Shown one piece after another: positions 17,703 to 26,563 of a stretch of 64,000 nucleotides of DNA. How positions within the stretch are numbered: position 1 is the stretch's first letter; each line of letters starts with the position of its first letter. The DNA comes from Shewanella sp. KX20019 (GTDB taxonomy: Bacteria; Pseudomonadota; Gammaproteobacteria; Enterobacterales; Shewanellaceae): the NCBI RefSeq assembly GCF_016757755.1, contig NZ_CP068437.1, positions 4,154,001 to 4,218,000 on the forward strand, in the 5' to 3' direction. Below the pieces are notes generated by a model. The model ran no database searches and had not been told where the DNA came from. It was given only the letters and a program-made list of their open reading frames with translations. Made by a program: the position numbers and the translations under genes.

Positions 17703-19769
17703 TTAAAAATTATAGGTTACCGATACACCAACATTACGTGGGTCAACTACCGCCGCATATCCGTCAGGGTAACCTCTGCTTGGAGGCTCATTGACTGTTA
17801 GCGCTTGCTCATCGAAAAGGTTATTGACGAAAGCACTAATACGCCAGTTATCGTTTTGATAATCAACATTGAATCGGCTCACGATATAGTCACCCGCGAC
17901 TCGCTCTTCAGTATTGGCTATGTCAGCGAAGTATTCAGCAACATAATTACCTGACAAGCCAAATGTGAGCTCATCACTAAGCCAGTATTTAACCCCTAGA
18001 TTAGCGGTCACATTTGGCGCCGCATTAAGCTCATTACCAACAATATCGCCATAACTCGGATCAGCTGCTTTAATCTCACTTTTTAGCAAACCTAAACCAG
18101 AAAATAACTGCCAGTTATCACCTAACATACTGGTGAATTCCATCTCTAAACCATAGGTTTCAGCTTTGTCTATATTGGTGATACGACGCAAGCTATTTGA
18201 GGCTTGGTATCCATCATAGTCATTGTAAAACAGGTTGATATTGAGGTTGATGTTACCGCCATCAAAGTGACTACGAGAACTCATTTCAAAAGTATCGACT
18301 GACTCATCGTCATAGTAATAATACTCGCCACCCGCAGGCGTTAGCGCCATTGCTCCGCCGCCAGCGTTATAACCGCGACGACCACTTAACGCTAGTGTTG
18401 TATTATCGCTAATCGCGTATTGCACCACGAGTTTAGGTAGTGCAACGGTTTTTGCTTCATCAAGTTGTTCATCAATAGCGCTGCCACGAAATTGCATGGC
18501 AAAATTACGTGTTTGCTCATCGCGCATGACGCGACCGCCCAATGTCACCCACCATTTTTCAGCCATGGCAAACGTCATCTCTCCATATACCGATGATGAA
18601 GTGCTACCGTCATCGCCGCCATAACTAAAGCCACCAACACTGGCAAAATCTTGGGTGCGTTTGTAATAGGCTAAGCCCACAAATCCATTAAGGTCTCGAT
18701 TATCTAAGCCAAAGCTGTATTTACCATCGACGGTGTAACTCTTGTCATTCATATCGACCACTTGTTTGGCCGTTGACGTTGCCTCATATGACTGAAAACC
18801 CCAGTCATAATCCATATAAGCCACTTGCAGATCGAGTGACTTACTGGCACTCAATTTATAGTCAAATGTCAGTGAGTGGGTATTGGACTTAGTGGTAATG
18901 TAACGCTGAAACATAGGGACATAGGCCCAAGGGTCATCGCCTTTAAAGTAGTTACGGCCCGAGTCGCCTTTCTCATCGTTATAAGAGAAACTATAGAGTA
19001 CGCTTAGGTCATCTAAGGCTGCGGGCTGCCACAACAATTTTCCGCGCCATCGATTAGTGATCAACTCATTTTGGTCAAACGTCTTTGGGTTAGTGCCAAA
19101 TACCTCACCGTTATTAAAGGTGCTGCCATTGACGTTCTGCCCGCTAATTCTGAATGCTAACTGCTCTTCCAATATCGGACCTGACAACATAATTGCACTG
19201 TCGATAAAGTTATCTTGATCGCGATAACCTAAACGGGCGGCTCCTTGCCAATCAAAGGTAGGATCGGCTGTTTTAATAAAGACAGCACCACCAATACTAT
19301 TACGACCATTAATCGTTGATTGGGGACCTCTAAACACCTCTATCTGCTCAATGTCCCACAAACCGGTATCACCAGTGAGATCGGCAACAAAAGGCTCTGC
19401 TACGCCATCAACAAGTGTAGATACTCGCGCTTTAGCACCACCTGTAAATGAGTTGAACCCACTGGCAGAACCATTACCTGTAACACCACGAATATCGGGG
19501 ACGGCACCCGTCGTCACCACTACGTTAGGCACTTCAGACAACGCACTCGATACCGACTGGTATTGACCACTATCTAACGTCTCTTTATCTATAACAGATA
19601 CCGACGAGGTCGTGTCTTTTAAGCTACGTTCAACCTTTTCACCGTAAACAGTGATCCTTTCAATTGATTCGGTTGGCTGCGTATCTACGGCAGCAAATGC
19701 GGTCGAAAAAGCTGGGCTACATAACATTGCAGCTACGACGAGATTTTTCTTAAATACCCTGTGTTCCAT
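17703..19769 (-). CDS. TonB-dependent siderophore-type receptor
   Basis: 688 residues from the ATG at 19769, chosen for AAGGGA 4 nt upstream; a GTG at 19787 would add six residues. A signal peptide ends near AFAA. A TonB-box-like ERITVYG follows, then the plug domain (SVSVIDKETLDSGQ, VPDIRGVTGNGSASG, IEQIEVFRGPQSTINGRNSI) and a 22-strand barrel ending in the terminal aromatic VTYNF. Known: it imports ferric siderophores or other metal chelates using TonB energy. The divergent operon encodes small membrane proteins and a PepSY reductase typical of siderophore-iron release. A Fur-box-like site lies in the shared promoter region. The exact ligand cannot be read. Confidence 0.9.
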   Translation of the reverse strand: MEHRVFKKNLVVAAMLCSPAFSTAFAAVDTQPTESIERITVYGEKVERSLKDTTSSVSVIDKETLDSGQYQSVSSALSEVPNVVVTTGAVPDIRGVTGNGSASGFNSFTGGAKARVSTLVDGVAEPFVADLTGDTGLWDIEQIEVFRGPQSTINGRNSIGGAVFIKTADPTFDWQGAARLGYRDQDNFIDSAIMLSGPILEEQLAFRISGQNVNGSTFNNGEVFGTNPKTFDQNELITNRWRGKLLWQPAALDDLSVLYSFSYNDEKGDSGRNYFKGDDPWAYVPMFQRYITTKSNTHSLTFDYKLSASKSLDLQVAYMDYDWGFQSYEATSTAKQVVDMNDKSYTVDGKYSFGLDNRDLNGFVGLAYYKRTQDFASVGGFSYGGDDGSTSSSVYGEMTFAMAEKWWVTLGGRVMRDEQTRNFAMQFRGSAIDEQLDEAKTVALPKLVVQYAISDNTTLALSGRRGYNAGGGAMALTPAGGEYYYYDDESVDTFEMSSRSHFDGGNINLNINLFYNDYDGYQASNSLRRITNIDKAETYGLEMEFTSMLGDNWQLFSGLGLLKSEIKAADPSYGDIVGNELNAAPNVTANLGVKYWLSDELTFGLSGNYVAEYFADIANTEERVAGDYIVSRFNVDYQNDNWRISAFVNNLFDEQALTVNEPPSRGYPDGYAAVVDPRNVGVSVTYNF

Positions 19770-19850
19770 GGGATCCCTTAAATTCACAGTAAATAGATGT
19801 AATCACTTCTAAAAAGCAGCAACAATTTACAATAAACCTTGCATGCATAC

Positions 19851-19871
19851 AATTGCGAATCATTCACATTT
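19851..19871. promoter_or_regulatory. Fur-box-like operator between receptor and reductase operon
   Basis: AATTGCGAATCATTCACATTT resembles the Fur consensus (GATAATGATAATCATTATC family; compare AATGAGAATGATTCGCATT variants). It is about 80 bp upstream of the receptor start and 135 bp upstream of the divergent DUF3325-like gene, so it could control both. Not a perfect match. Confidence 0.55.
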
Positions 19872-20005
19872 ACATTACCATTTACATGATTTCTTTACCC
19901 ACGTATCAAAAATCTAACCGGGATAACGGCCGCACACCCTTGAGTGATCCCTTACCCCCTGCTCAGTTTTAGCAGAACAGAGAGACTGCCACATAGGAGA
20001 CAGAG

Positions 20006-20275
20006 ATGACCATGTTCCAAGTTTCAGCACTGATGCTGACGTTAGTCGGCGTTGGTATTATTTATGCCACCAGCAAACATCAAAGGTTGCTGCAAGACAC
20101 CCTGCCCAAGCCTCTCGCGTGGGTAGGCAGCAGCTTGCTGCTGTTTGCGCTATTAAGCTGGATGCAACTACTAACAACGACAGCGGCTATTTTTACTTGG
20201 CTATTTACCATTGTGGCTTTATTGATCTGTGTGCCATTCACCACCCTGACTAAAACAAGAGAAAATCATCGATGA
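20006..20275 (+). CDS. DUF3325-like small membrane protein of siderophore loci
   Basis: An 89-residue protein with three hydrophobic segments. TLVGVGIIYATSKHQRLLQ fits the DUF3325 pattern (membrane helix, then R/K-H-Q-R). AGGAGA precedes the ATG. Known: such proteins are found beside PepSY reductases and TonB receptors in iron-uptake clusters; their own activity is not established. The stop overlaps the next start by 4 bp (ATGA), so translation is coupled. Confidence 0.68.
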   Translation: MTMFQVSALMLTLVGVGIIYATSKHQRLLQDTLPKPLAWVGSSLLLFALLSWMQLLTTTAAIFTWLFTIVALLICVPFTTLTKTRENHR

Positions 20276-20571
20276 ACCGATTAACCCAAGCGGAAAAAAT
20301 CCAGCCTCATTGGTGGGGAAAAAGCCTTACCGCAAGTTTTTTGGGTCTAACTTTAGCCTTTGGTCTGGTCGCCATATTTGCGTGGTTTGGCCCTGGAGGG
20401 ATAGATGCTGCGATGAAAGTGCAACTGAATATGTGGCTTATAAGCCTTATTTGGTTGCCCACCCTAGCGCTTAGCTTCCTTTTCAAAACAGCAGCGAGTG
20501 CATTTTTCTATCTATCACTCGCTAACCTTGGTGTTGCAGCTATATGGCTTGGACTTTGGTGGTTACTGTGA
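20272..20571 (+). CDS. Small membrane protein of siderophore-reductase operon
   Basis: A 99-residue protein with three membrane helices (about 16-38, 49-68, 75-97). The pattern WWGKSLTASFLGLTLAFGL and FGPGGIDAAMKVQLNMWLIS is characteristic of a small family encoded next to PepSY-type iron reductases. No catalytic residues are obvious. Coupled to its upstream neighbour by an ATGA overlap and to the next gene by a TGTGA overlap. Confidence 0.65.
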   Translation: MNRLTQAEKIQPHWWGKSLTASFLGLTLAFGLVAIFAWFGPGGIDAAMKVQLNMWLISLIWLPTLALSFLFKTAASAFFYLSLANLGVAAIWLGLWWLL

Positions 20572-22223
20572 AAATTCGCTCAGATATTCTTAGAACCTAC
20601 CAATCCATACACACCTGGACCGGCATACTGACAGGCCTAGTGCTTTTTATTGCATTTTATGCTGGTTCACTCACTATGTTTAAGCCACAAATAGAGCAAT
20701 GGGCAACTCCACCAGCTCAAGCGTTACATCAAGTGAAACTGCAACAGTTAGACACATTGATCGAGCAAGCTATTAGCCAAGATACCAATGCTAGTAATGG
20801 TTTTATTATCAGTTTTGACAGCAGTGACTCACCGATTAAATGGTATGAGAAAGGCGGTGGTCGCGGCATAAGGCTTGATGACAGCCTTAAACATGGCACG
20901 CTCAATGCGGCTGGAGAGTTAACCACGCAAACCAGTAGCACCAATGAGCTGGGTACGCTTATCGATCAACTCCATCGTACCGCTGGTATTATTGGAAAAC
21001 TAGGCCATGAAGATATTGGAGTACTGATTTTAGGCTTAGCGGCAGCTCTGTATTTTCTGGCCTTAGTCTCTGGGGTTATTGTGCTTTTGCCCACCTTGGT
21101 TAAAAACCTATTTGCCCTACGCCAACATAAAGGTGCTAATCGTTTCTGGTTAGACAGTCATAACCTTATTGGGATAATAAGTTTACCGTTTCATTTAATT
21201 ATTGCCTGGACCGTGGTGGTGTTTGCTTTTCACGACATGTTCTACGGTGGCTTAGGGTTAATCTATGGTGATAAGCCATTGTTTGAACCTAGAGAGCGCT
21301 CAAGCATTGAGTATAACGTTAGCGATATTCATAGCATAGATAGCTATTTGGCCCAAGTGCACAGCGTTGCTGATGGCTATCAAATTACCTCAATGGAATT
21401 TAGTAAACTGAGCTCTAACGCCCCATCACTCGCTGTCGAACTTCAAAAAGAGGGCAAAATGATGCGTGGCGGCTATAGCGATTATGTTTATCTGCACCCC
21501 TATACATTAGATGTGCAATACAGCACTGTAAATCAAATTAACGATGGCGCTTACGGACCTATTGTAAACAGTTTATTTGCGCTGCATTTCGGTAATTATG
21601 CGGGGACTTTTGGCCGCTGGATGTACTTTTCATTGGGGCTATTAGGCGCACTGCTATTTTATAGTGGTAACTTGCTTTGGCTTGAAAAACGTCGAAAAAA
21701 GCAAGGTGAGCAGCGTAAGTCAACCAAGTACATGGCGGCGCTAACCATAGGTTTTTGCCTAGGTTCAATGCTCGGTGTTGCCGTGTCCATGTTAGCGACA
21801 AAATGGCTCTACCTTATTAGTGAACAAGTAAACGGTTACTATCTCCTTTGTTACTATGTTGCCTTCTTTGCCGCCATTGGATACAGCTTTACCCGCGGCG
21901 CAGCGCTGGCCGCGATTCACTTACTAAGAATACTCGCACTATGTTGTTTTTTGATCCCAGTAACCAGCTTACTCACCTTTGTGCTCCCAAGCCTTAACCA
22001 CTGGAGTGAGATAACGGCTAGCACGAGTATCAGCACTAACGTGATTGATCTATTGGCACTGGTGTTTGCAGCACTGTTTTATATGGCTGCAAGAAAGGCA
22101 CATCATAGAGCTTATTATGGTGAAAAAGGCAGTATTTGGGCTATTGATAAAGCACTAGAGATACCAAGCTCGCCGTTATCGGAATCGACACCGTTTAACT
22201 CTGTAGCTTCAAAGGTTGATTAA
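20568..22223 (+). CDS. PepSY-associated membrane protein, probable siderophore-iron reductase
   Basis: About 551 residues from GTG at 20568, which overlaps the preceding stop (TGTGA); an upstream ATG at 20544 would add eight residues read from the neighbour's gene. It opens with the hallmark YQSIHTWTGILTGLVLFIAF helix, continues with periplasmic PepSY-like regions (QLHRTAGIIGKLGHEDIGVL; LHFGNYAGTFGRWMYFSLGL) and has about eight membrane helices with several histidines that could hold haem. Known: PiuB/FpvG-type proteins reduce ferric siderophores to release iron. The longer C-terminal membrane part fits this group. Third gene of the operon facing the TonB-dependent receptor. Confidence 0.8.
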   Translation: MKIRSDILRTYQSIHTWTGILTGLVLFIAFYAGSLTMFKPQIEQWATPPAQALHQVKLQQLDTLIEQAISQDTNASNGFIISFDSSDSPIKWYEKGGGRGIRLDDSLKHGTLNAAGELTTQTSSTNELGTLIDQLHRTAGIIGKLGHEDIGVLILGLAAALYFLALVSGVIVLLPTLVKNLFALRQHKGANRFWLDSHNLIGIISLPFHLIIAWTVVVFAFHDMFYGGLGLIYGDKPLFEPRERSSIEYNVSDIHSIDSYLAQVHSVADGYQITSMEFSKLSSNAPSLAVELQKEGKMMRGGYSDYVYLHPYTLDVQYSTVNQINDGAYGPIVNSLFALHFGNYAGTFGRWMYFSLGLLGALLFYSGNLLWLEKRRKKQGEQRKSTKYMAALTIGFCLGSMLGVAVSMLATKWLYLISEQVNGYYLLCYYVAFFAAIGYSFTRGAALAAIHLLRILALCCFLIPVTSLLTFVLPSLNHWSEITASTSISTNVIDLLALVFAALFYMAARKAHHRAYYGEKGSIWAIDKALEIPSSPLSESTPFNSVASKVD

Positions 22224-22290
22224 ACAATACTGATAAGTCACAGCGCTGAAAAATTAGTAACAAAGATATATTGCTCAAAATGTTCCAATA

Positions 22291-22320
22291 AAAAAGCCAG
22301 TTGGGAGTACCAACTGGCTT
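22291..22320 (-). terminator. Intrinsic terminator of the nhaC-like gene
   Basis: An 11-bp perfect stem (22294-22304 with 22310-22320), loop GAGTA, followed on the minus strand by T5 and an AT-rich run. It lies 45 bp past the antiporter stop and also separates it from the convergent PepSY gene. Confidence 0.85.
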
Positions 22321-22364
22321 AATAAAAACCATCAATCTATTTTAGAATTAGACAACGGTGAGTT

Positions 22365-23747
22365 TTACGCTAGCAGTAAAAACCCTACGAAAGTAAACCC
22401 AGCTGCAATTAACGCATAGGGTAACTGTGTTACCGCATGACTCACTAAGTTACACCCAGAGCCCTGAGCAGCTAATACCGTAGAGTCAGAGTAAAAGCAG
22501 GCCTGACTGCCAAAAGAGGATGCCGATAACAAAGCACCAATAACCAGTGGGATATTGGCATCAACAGCCTGTGCTAACGGCATAACGATGGGGATAGAGA
22601 CCGCAAAAATCCCCCAGCTTGAACCTGTTGCAAACGCCAATACTGACATGGTTAAGAACACTACAGCAGGCAGTAGTTCAGGGGTCATATAGGGACTCAA
22701 ACTGCCAATTACGAACTCAGGCAGCATCATCTTGTCGCACACATCTTTAAAGATAAAAGCCGCTATCACAGTCCCAATCGCCGGTAGCATATTCTTAAAG
22801 CCATCAATCATCTGCTCCATCATCTCTGATAAAGGCATCAACTTTTGTAAGCCATAATAGGGCAAAGTGATCGCTAACGTGGCAATGAGCCCTTTGAGTA
22901 CATCGATATCAAAATAAACGGTAAAGCCAACCAACAACAAAATCGGCACAAAGAAGTTGTGTAGTTTACCACCCTCATCGGCATTTTTAAATTCATCTTC
23001 AATGGCCTTAAGCGCGTATTCGTCCGAAGTTTTTACCTCATCGAGATCCAACTGTTTAATCGCTGGCTTGCCCTGCATTGCAGCAAGTTGCGCTTTTTTC
23101 ATTGGTCCAAAAACCGGTACGATACCCAAAATAACCAGTAGTACCATTGCTACAGCGAGCCATGCATAAAGCATATAGGGGATCGCTTGCATATAAACCG
23201 CAATACCTTGCCCTTCGCTAGCAATACCGTTGTCCACCAGCAAGCCACCAAAGAATACCGCCCATGTAGACAATGGTACCAACACACAGATCGGTGCAGC
23301 CGTTGAATCAACAACATAGGCGAGCATTTCACGGGACACTTTAAATTTATCAGTCACCCGCTTCATGGTTGACCCTACCGTAAGCGCATTAAGGTAGTCA
23401 TCGATAAAAATCACAATGCCTAAAACGAATGTCATAAAGAGTGAAGACTTCTGCCCTGTGGCCAATTTCAATGCATGACGACCAAATGCCATTGAACCGC
23501 CAGTTTTTACCAGCAGTGCGATTAGGGCACCAAAACCACCACACACAAGAATAAGCCAACCAATGGTTTCATCGGCCATAACAGATAACGACGTATCAGC
23601 GAAATTGGTTAGCATATTAGCGCTGTCATACATCGCTAGACCCACTAATGCGCCAATAATCAAAGAAAGGATTGGGCGGCGCAGCACAATGGCTAACACC
23701 AATACCACCACAGGTGGGATAAGACTTAAGGCTGTCGGCTCAGACAT
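22365..23747 (-). CDS. NhaC-family Na+/H+ antiporter
   Basis: A 460-residue membrane protein with about 11-12 helices. Features of the NhaC/ion-transporter superfamily: VLGIVIFIDDYLNALTVG with the acidic pair in the membrane, VDSTAAPICVLVPLSTWAVF, and ATGSSWGIFAVSIPIVMPLA. Known: such proteins exchange cytoplasmic Na+ for H+ or carry organic anions or amino acids with Na+. An AAGGACCTT ribosome region lies about 9 nt before the ATG. The 85-150 bp upstream contain a structured element (listed separately) that could control it. A lysine-riboswitch-linked amino-acid role was considered but the leader does not match that motif. Confidence 0.85.
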   Translation of the reverse strand: MSEPTALSLIPPVVVLVLAIVLRRPILSLIIGALVGLAMYDSANMLTNFADTSLSVMADETIGWLILVCGGFGALIALLVKTGGSMAFGRHALKLATGQKSSLFMTFVLGIVIFIDDYLNALTVGSTMKRVTDKFKVSREMLAYVVDSTAAPICVLVPLSTWAVFFGGLLVDNGIASEGQGIAVYMQAIPYMLYAWLAVAMVLLVILGIVPVFGPMKKAQLAAMQGKPAIKQLDLDEVKTSDEYALKAIEDEFKNADEGGKLHNFFVPILLLVGFTVYFDIDVLKGLIATLAITLPYYGLQKLMPLSEMMEQMIDGFKNMLPAIGTVIAAFIFKDVCDKMMLPEFVIGSLSPYMTPELLPAVVFLTMSVLAFATGSSWGIFAVSIPIVMPLAQAVDANIPLVIGALLSASSFGSQACFYSDSTVLAAQGSGCNLVSHAVTQLPYALIAAGFTFVGFLLLA

Positions 23748-23831
23748 GCACTAAGGTCCTTATAATAAAGTGCCAAAATGGCAAGATTATTCACCAAACT
23801 CATACACTTATTTGTCGAGTTCAATTGCTGC

Positions 23832-23894
23832 TTTTCCCTGAGGTACCTGCCGATACCTTAAATTTTGCGGGCCTTTAATGGAGCCCTAGGAAAA
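23832..23894 (-). ncRNA. Candidate structured leader (three-way junction) upstream of nhaC
   Basis: Read on the minus strand, 63 nt fold as a three-way junction. The closing stem pairs 23832-23837 with 23889-23894. One arm pairs 23869-23872 with 23883-23886 (GGGC/GCCC). The other arm pairs 23841-23845 with 23854-23858 (AGGTA/TACCT) around a GC-rich loop. It ends 84 nt before the antiporter ATG. Between them lies a small TGCCA/TGGCA hairpin (23771-23783) followed by T-rich sequence, then the ribosome site. This is the layout of a riboswitch plus expression platform. It could instead be a copy of a small dispersed repeat. Confidence 0.4.
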
Positions 23895-23931
23895 ACATCG
23901 CGCCGAAAATAATCCTCAATGGCTTTTGAGT

Positions 23932-23967
23932 CAATAAAAATTACTATCTTGCTGGCATTTTTTATTG
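23932..23967. repeat. AT-rich inverted repeat upstream of the nhaC leader
   Basis: CAATAAAAA at 23932-23940 pairs with TTTTTATTG at 23959-23967 over an 18-nt loop. The CCTC and GGAG words further out extend the symmetry with gaps. It lies 37 bp outside the three-way junction, in the 296-bp gap between nhaC and the next gene. It could be part of the same structured element or the end of a miniature transposon. Confidence 0.4.
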
Positions 23968-24043
23968 GAGGTGGGAAGAAAAGTCAGCTAACGCTCTGAA
24001 AAAGACACTGTTAAGCTAAAATGACTCCTCTTTAGGCTAACGG

Positions 24044-24976
24044 TTACTCACTTTCGTCAGCTTTAGAAATAAAGAGTCGACTGACATCGTTGCTCCAAAG
24101 CTGAATGATTTTACGGTTTTTGGCCTTATTCCAAAAACATTTGCCAAACAGAATGATCCCCGCGCCTTCAAAATCTCGACGCACCTTCAAGCCAAAGCGA
24201 GATATAAGTGAACTGGAAAACATATCAATAGGGATCCCCACATCTTTAGTCTCGGCGGGATTGAGCCATAAGCGCTCTTTATCAGTATGTGAAATAGTGC
24301 CCCAATACATCCGCGGTGCGCCATTATCCGTTGGCTCAGCATCAGCAAAATTTACAAATAGGTTTTTGGCACGCCAGCGATACTTTTCATCGGTATATAC
24401 CCAAAGATCCGATGTTGCCAGATCGCTGCCACGTAACAAGCTATGCAGTACCTTTTCCAGTCCTTGAGTCGCGATTCTCATTTTAGTTTCTGACTTATCG
24501 TCTTCGTTAACCAACTCTGGCTTGGCGATCGCTAGCGCTGGTTTTGATAAGTCAGCTTCGGCTGGTACGGAAGTGATGTCAGGTGAGCTATTTACCGCAA
24601 CCTCACCATTCTCACTCAGTGCTTTATCTACCGTTGGCCGCACTTTGGGCTTAGTGACTTTTGCAGCACAACTAAAGTCGATAATCATCGCGTCGGAATC
24701 AACCACCTGCTTATTAACCTCTATGGCATGCTGCTCTTCACGCTCTTTGGCTGCCGAAGGTTTAAACTCGGCGCAATCAGCTTGATGATAACGGGATCCA
24801 AAACAGGCGGCTTTACCATCTTTCGAGGCTTTACGATAATAAGCCTTACCGGCACATGCTGGACATACGAGTGCTTGCCGATATTTTTCAATATCACCAT
24901 CAGATAACTTCTGAAACTTAAATACCGAATAGGTCATCGGCTTAGTTGCATCATATTGGCAAATAGCATCGAGCAT
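24044..24976 (-). CDS. Hypothetical protein with zinc-finger-like N-terminus
   Basis: A 310-residue protein, not assigned to a family. Residues about 38-70 hold a CPAC pair, then a basic stretch and CFGSRYHQADC, a Cys/His pattern that could bind zinc and recalls the finger of CoiA-like proteins. Residues about 75-165 are low-complexity and acidic/proline-rich, probably a linker. The C-terminal 140 residues form a compact domain (DLWVYTDEKYRWRAKNLFVN; GPRMYWGTIS-like segments; KCFWNKAKNRKIIQLW) with many aromatic and basic residues. Nucleic-acid binding is possible but is only an inference. It stands alone, with AT-rich DNA on both sides. Confidence 0.6.
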   Translation of the reverse strand: MLDAICQYDATKPMTYSVFKFQKLSDGDIEKYRQALVCPACAGKAYYRKASKDGKAACFGSRYHQADCAEFKPSAAKEREEQHAIEVNKQVVDSDAMIIDFSCAAKVTKPKVRPTVDKALSENGEVAVNSSPDITSVPAEADLSKPALAIAKPELVNEDDKSETKMRIATQGLEKVLHSLLRGSDLATSDLWVYTDEKYRWRAKNLFVNFADAEPTDNGAPRMYWGTISHTDKERLWLNPAETKDVGIPIDMFSSSLISRFGLKVRRDFEGAGIILFGKCFWNKAKNRKIIQLWSNDVSRLFISKADESE

Positions 24977-25090
24977 GGTTTGTCCTTTAAGCTATTGATT
25001 TAATCATCATAAGCGTTTGCGCTATTTTAACAACGAAATTATCGACCTCAGCTATACGTAACAGCATCTTAAGAATGATTAACTTAAATT

Positions 25091-25110
25091 ATTTCGATAA
25101 AAATCGAAAT
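25091..25110. promoter_or_regulatory. Palindromic operator, ArsR/SmtB-like
   Basis: A perfect inverted repeat ATTTCGAT-AAAA-ATCGAAAT immediately upstream of the -35 box of the efflux permease gene. The spacing and AT-rich arms resemble ArsR/SmtB-family metal-sensor operators. A second, imperfect copy (ATTTCGATAATTCCAGAAAT) lies at 25159-25178, downstream of the -10 box, so the promoter is bracketed. No metal-sensor gene lies in the window. Confidence 0.6.
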
Positions 25111-25115
25111 ATATA

Positions 25116-25143
25116 TTGACTAAATACTTAATAAGTTTATTAT
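25116..25143 (+). promoter_or_regulatory. Sigma-70-type promoter of the metal efflux gene
   Basis: TTGACT (25116-25121), 16-bp spacer, TATTAT (25138-25143). The start of transcription would be near 25150, inside or beside the second operator copy. It is flanked by the two ATTTCGAT-type palindromes, which suggests repression by a dimeric regulator that lets go when metal is bound. Confidence 0.6.
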
Positions 25144-25203
25144 CCGCTCATTACAATTATTTCGATAATTCCAGAAATAACAAACATGTAAAAGGTCAAT
25201 ATT

Positions 25204-26307
25204 ATGAGTCCTGAAATCATCATCATGGCAAAAGAAACTGCGAATATGTTCCTGTTTCTAGCTGCTGAATTAACAGTGTTATTCCTCGCGATAAGTTACA
25301 TTGTTGGCATATTACAGGAGTATATTCCACCGGAAAAAATACAATCGATTTTGAGCTCAAAAAAAGGCAAAGGTTACATCATTGCCGCCCTTCTAGGATC
25401 GATAACCCCCTTTTGTTCATGCTCAACCATCCCCTTCTTAAAAGGGTTACTTAGAGCAAAAGCAGGCTTTGGCCCAATGATGGTTTTCTTGTTCTCAAGC
25501 CCATTATTGAACCCAATCATTATCGGCCTGTTTGTGGTGACATTTGGCATAAAAGTCGCGGTGTTTTACTTCTTAGTCGCTATGCTTGTGTCGGTAACTG
25601 CAGGCTACGTTCTAGAAAAACTTGGATTTGAGCGCTACGTAAAACCTGAAGCTTATGAAGCGGTAACAGCCTCTAGTTGTGGCACTAGCTGTAGCGATAC
25701 CCCTACAACGCCTGTAAGCGCCAAAGCGGACGCTAAAGAATGTAATGACCAAGTGCTATCACTAGAAACCGTCAGTTGTGGCGCTGCATTGGCTGCTAAC
25801 AATTGTGGTAGTACACCTGCCGTTAGCTCATGCGGCTCGCCAAGCACCAAAACAACCAGTGGTTGTAACGACAGTAACACTGTAGCTAAGCAAGATAATC
25901 GTTGGATGCGGGTATGGCGTTCAACATGGAAAGATTTTAAGCAAGTTTTACCCTACTTAATGATAGGTATTTTACTTGGTTCGTTCATTTACGGATTCAT
26001 GCCTACCGAGCTGATTGCAAAGTACGCTGGTGAAGGCATGTGGTATGCAATTCCTATTGCAGCAGTCATTGGTATCCCACTCTACATTCGTGCAGAAGCA
26101 GTTATCCCATTAAGCTCGGCATTAGTCGCTAAAGGGATGGCGTTAGGTTCAGTCATGGCATTGATTATCGGTAGTGCGGGCGCCAGTTTAACTGAAGTTA
26201 TTTTGCTAAAGTCGATTTTTAAGAACCAGATGATAGCGGCGTTTCTAGCCGTGATCCTAGGTATGGCGATAGGTGCTGGTTACCTTTACAGCTTCATCTT
26301 TGCTTAA
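25204..26307 (+). CDS. SO_0444-type Cu/Zn efflux permease (ArsP/YraQ superfamily)
   Basis: A 367-residue membrane permease with about eight helices in two halves. Seen: GSITPFCSCSTIPFLKGLLR near residue 62, the hallmark of DUF318/ArsP-like permeases, and FLFSSPLLNPIIIGL next. Between the halves (about 157-225) is a soluble loop with around ten cysteines (SSCGTSCSD, VSCGAALAANNCGS, VSSCGSPS, SGCND), suited to binding soft metals. The second half has IPIAAVIGIPLYIRAEAVIP. Known: members export Cu/Zn or organoarsenicals; the cysteine-rich loop favours the Cu/Zn group. A clear promoter with flanking operator palindromes lies just upstream. Confidence 0.82.
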   Translation: MSPEIIIMAKETANMFLFLAAELTVLFLAISYIVGILQEYIPPEKIQSILSSKKGKGYIIAALLGSITPFCSCSTIPFLKGLLRAKAGFGPMMVFLFSSPLLNPIIIGLFVVTFGIKVAVFYFLVAMLVSVTAGYVLEKLGFERYVKPEAYEAVTASSCGTSCSDTPTTPVSAKADAKECNDQVLSLETVSCGAALAANNCGSTPAVSSCGSPSTKTTSGCNDSNTVAKQDNRWMRVWRSTWKDFKQVLPYLMIGILLGSFIYGFMPTELIAKYAGEGMWYAIPIAAVIGIPLYIRAEAVIPLSSALVAKGMALGSVMALIIGSAGASLTEVILLKSIFKNQMIAAFLAVILGMAIGAGYLYSFIFA

Positions 26308-26351
26308 CGATTACGTTAAACATTGTCACCGACTATTTCCACCAAAAAATC

Positions 26352-26386
26352 ACCTGCTAATACTGATGTTAAAAGTATTAGCAGGT
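26352..26386. terminator. Strong hairpin after the efflux permease gene
   Basis: A 13-bp perfect stem (26352-26364 with 26374-26386) and 9-nt loop, 44 bp past the permease stop. The T-rich side (TTTTTT) is on the minus strand. On the plus strand no T run follows, so it may be a factor-assisted terminator or an mRNA-end stabiliser. Confidence 0.55.
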
Positions 26387-26563
26387 ACAACTAATAATTG
26401 CGTATAATTGCACCACTGATAAGAGTATCTCAATCGAGTTCCTTTTTAGTGGTGCAAGCTTTCATTTGTTAGCAACCCACCAACTAACAGCGCACTACAA
26501 GTACGTAATAGTAAGTTCAGGAATGAGTTTAAAAGCGAATAAACTGACTATAGGAGTCACATA

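Noticed and set aside
23748..24043. Lysine riboswitch before the nhaC-like gene
   Set aside because: The conserved core words of the lysine motif (such as GAGGTGCG and the GGGAGCGTCGCCGAA region) are absent; the fold seen is a smaller three-way junction.
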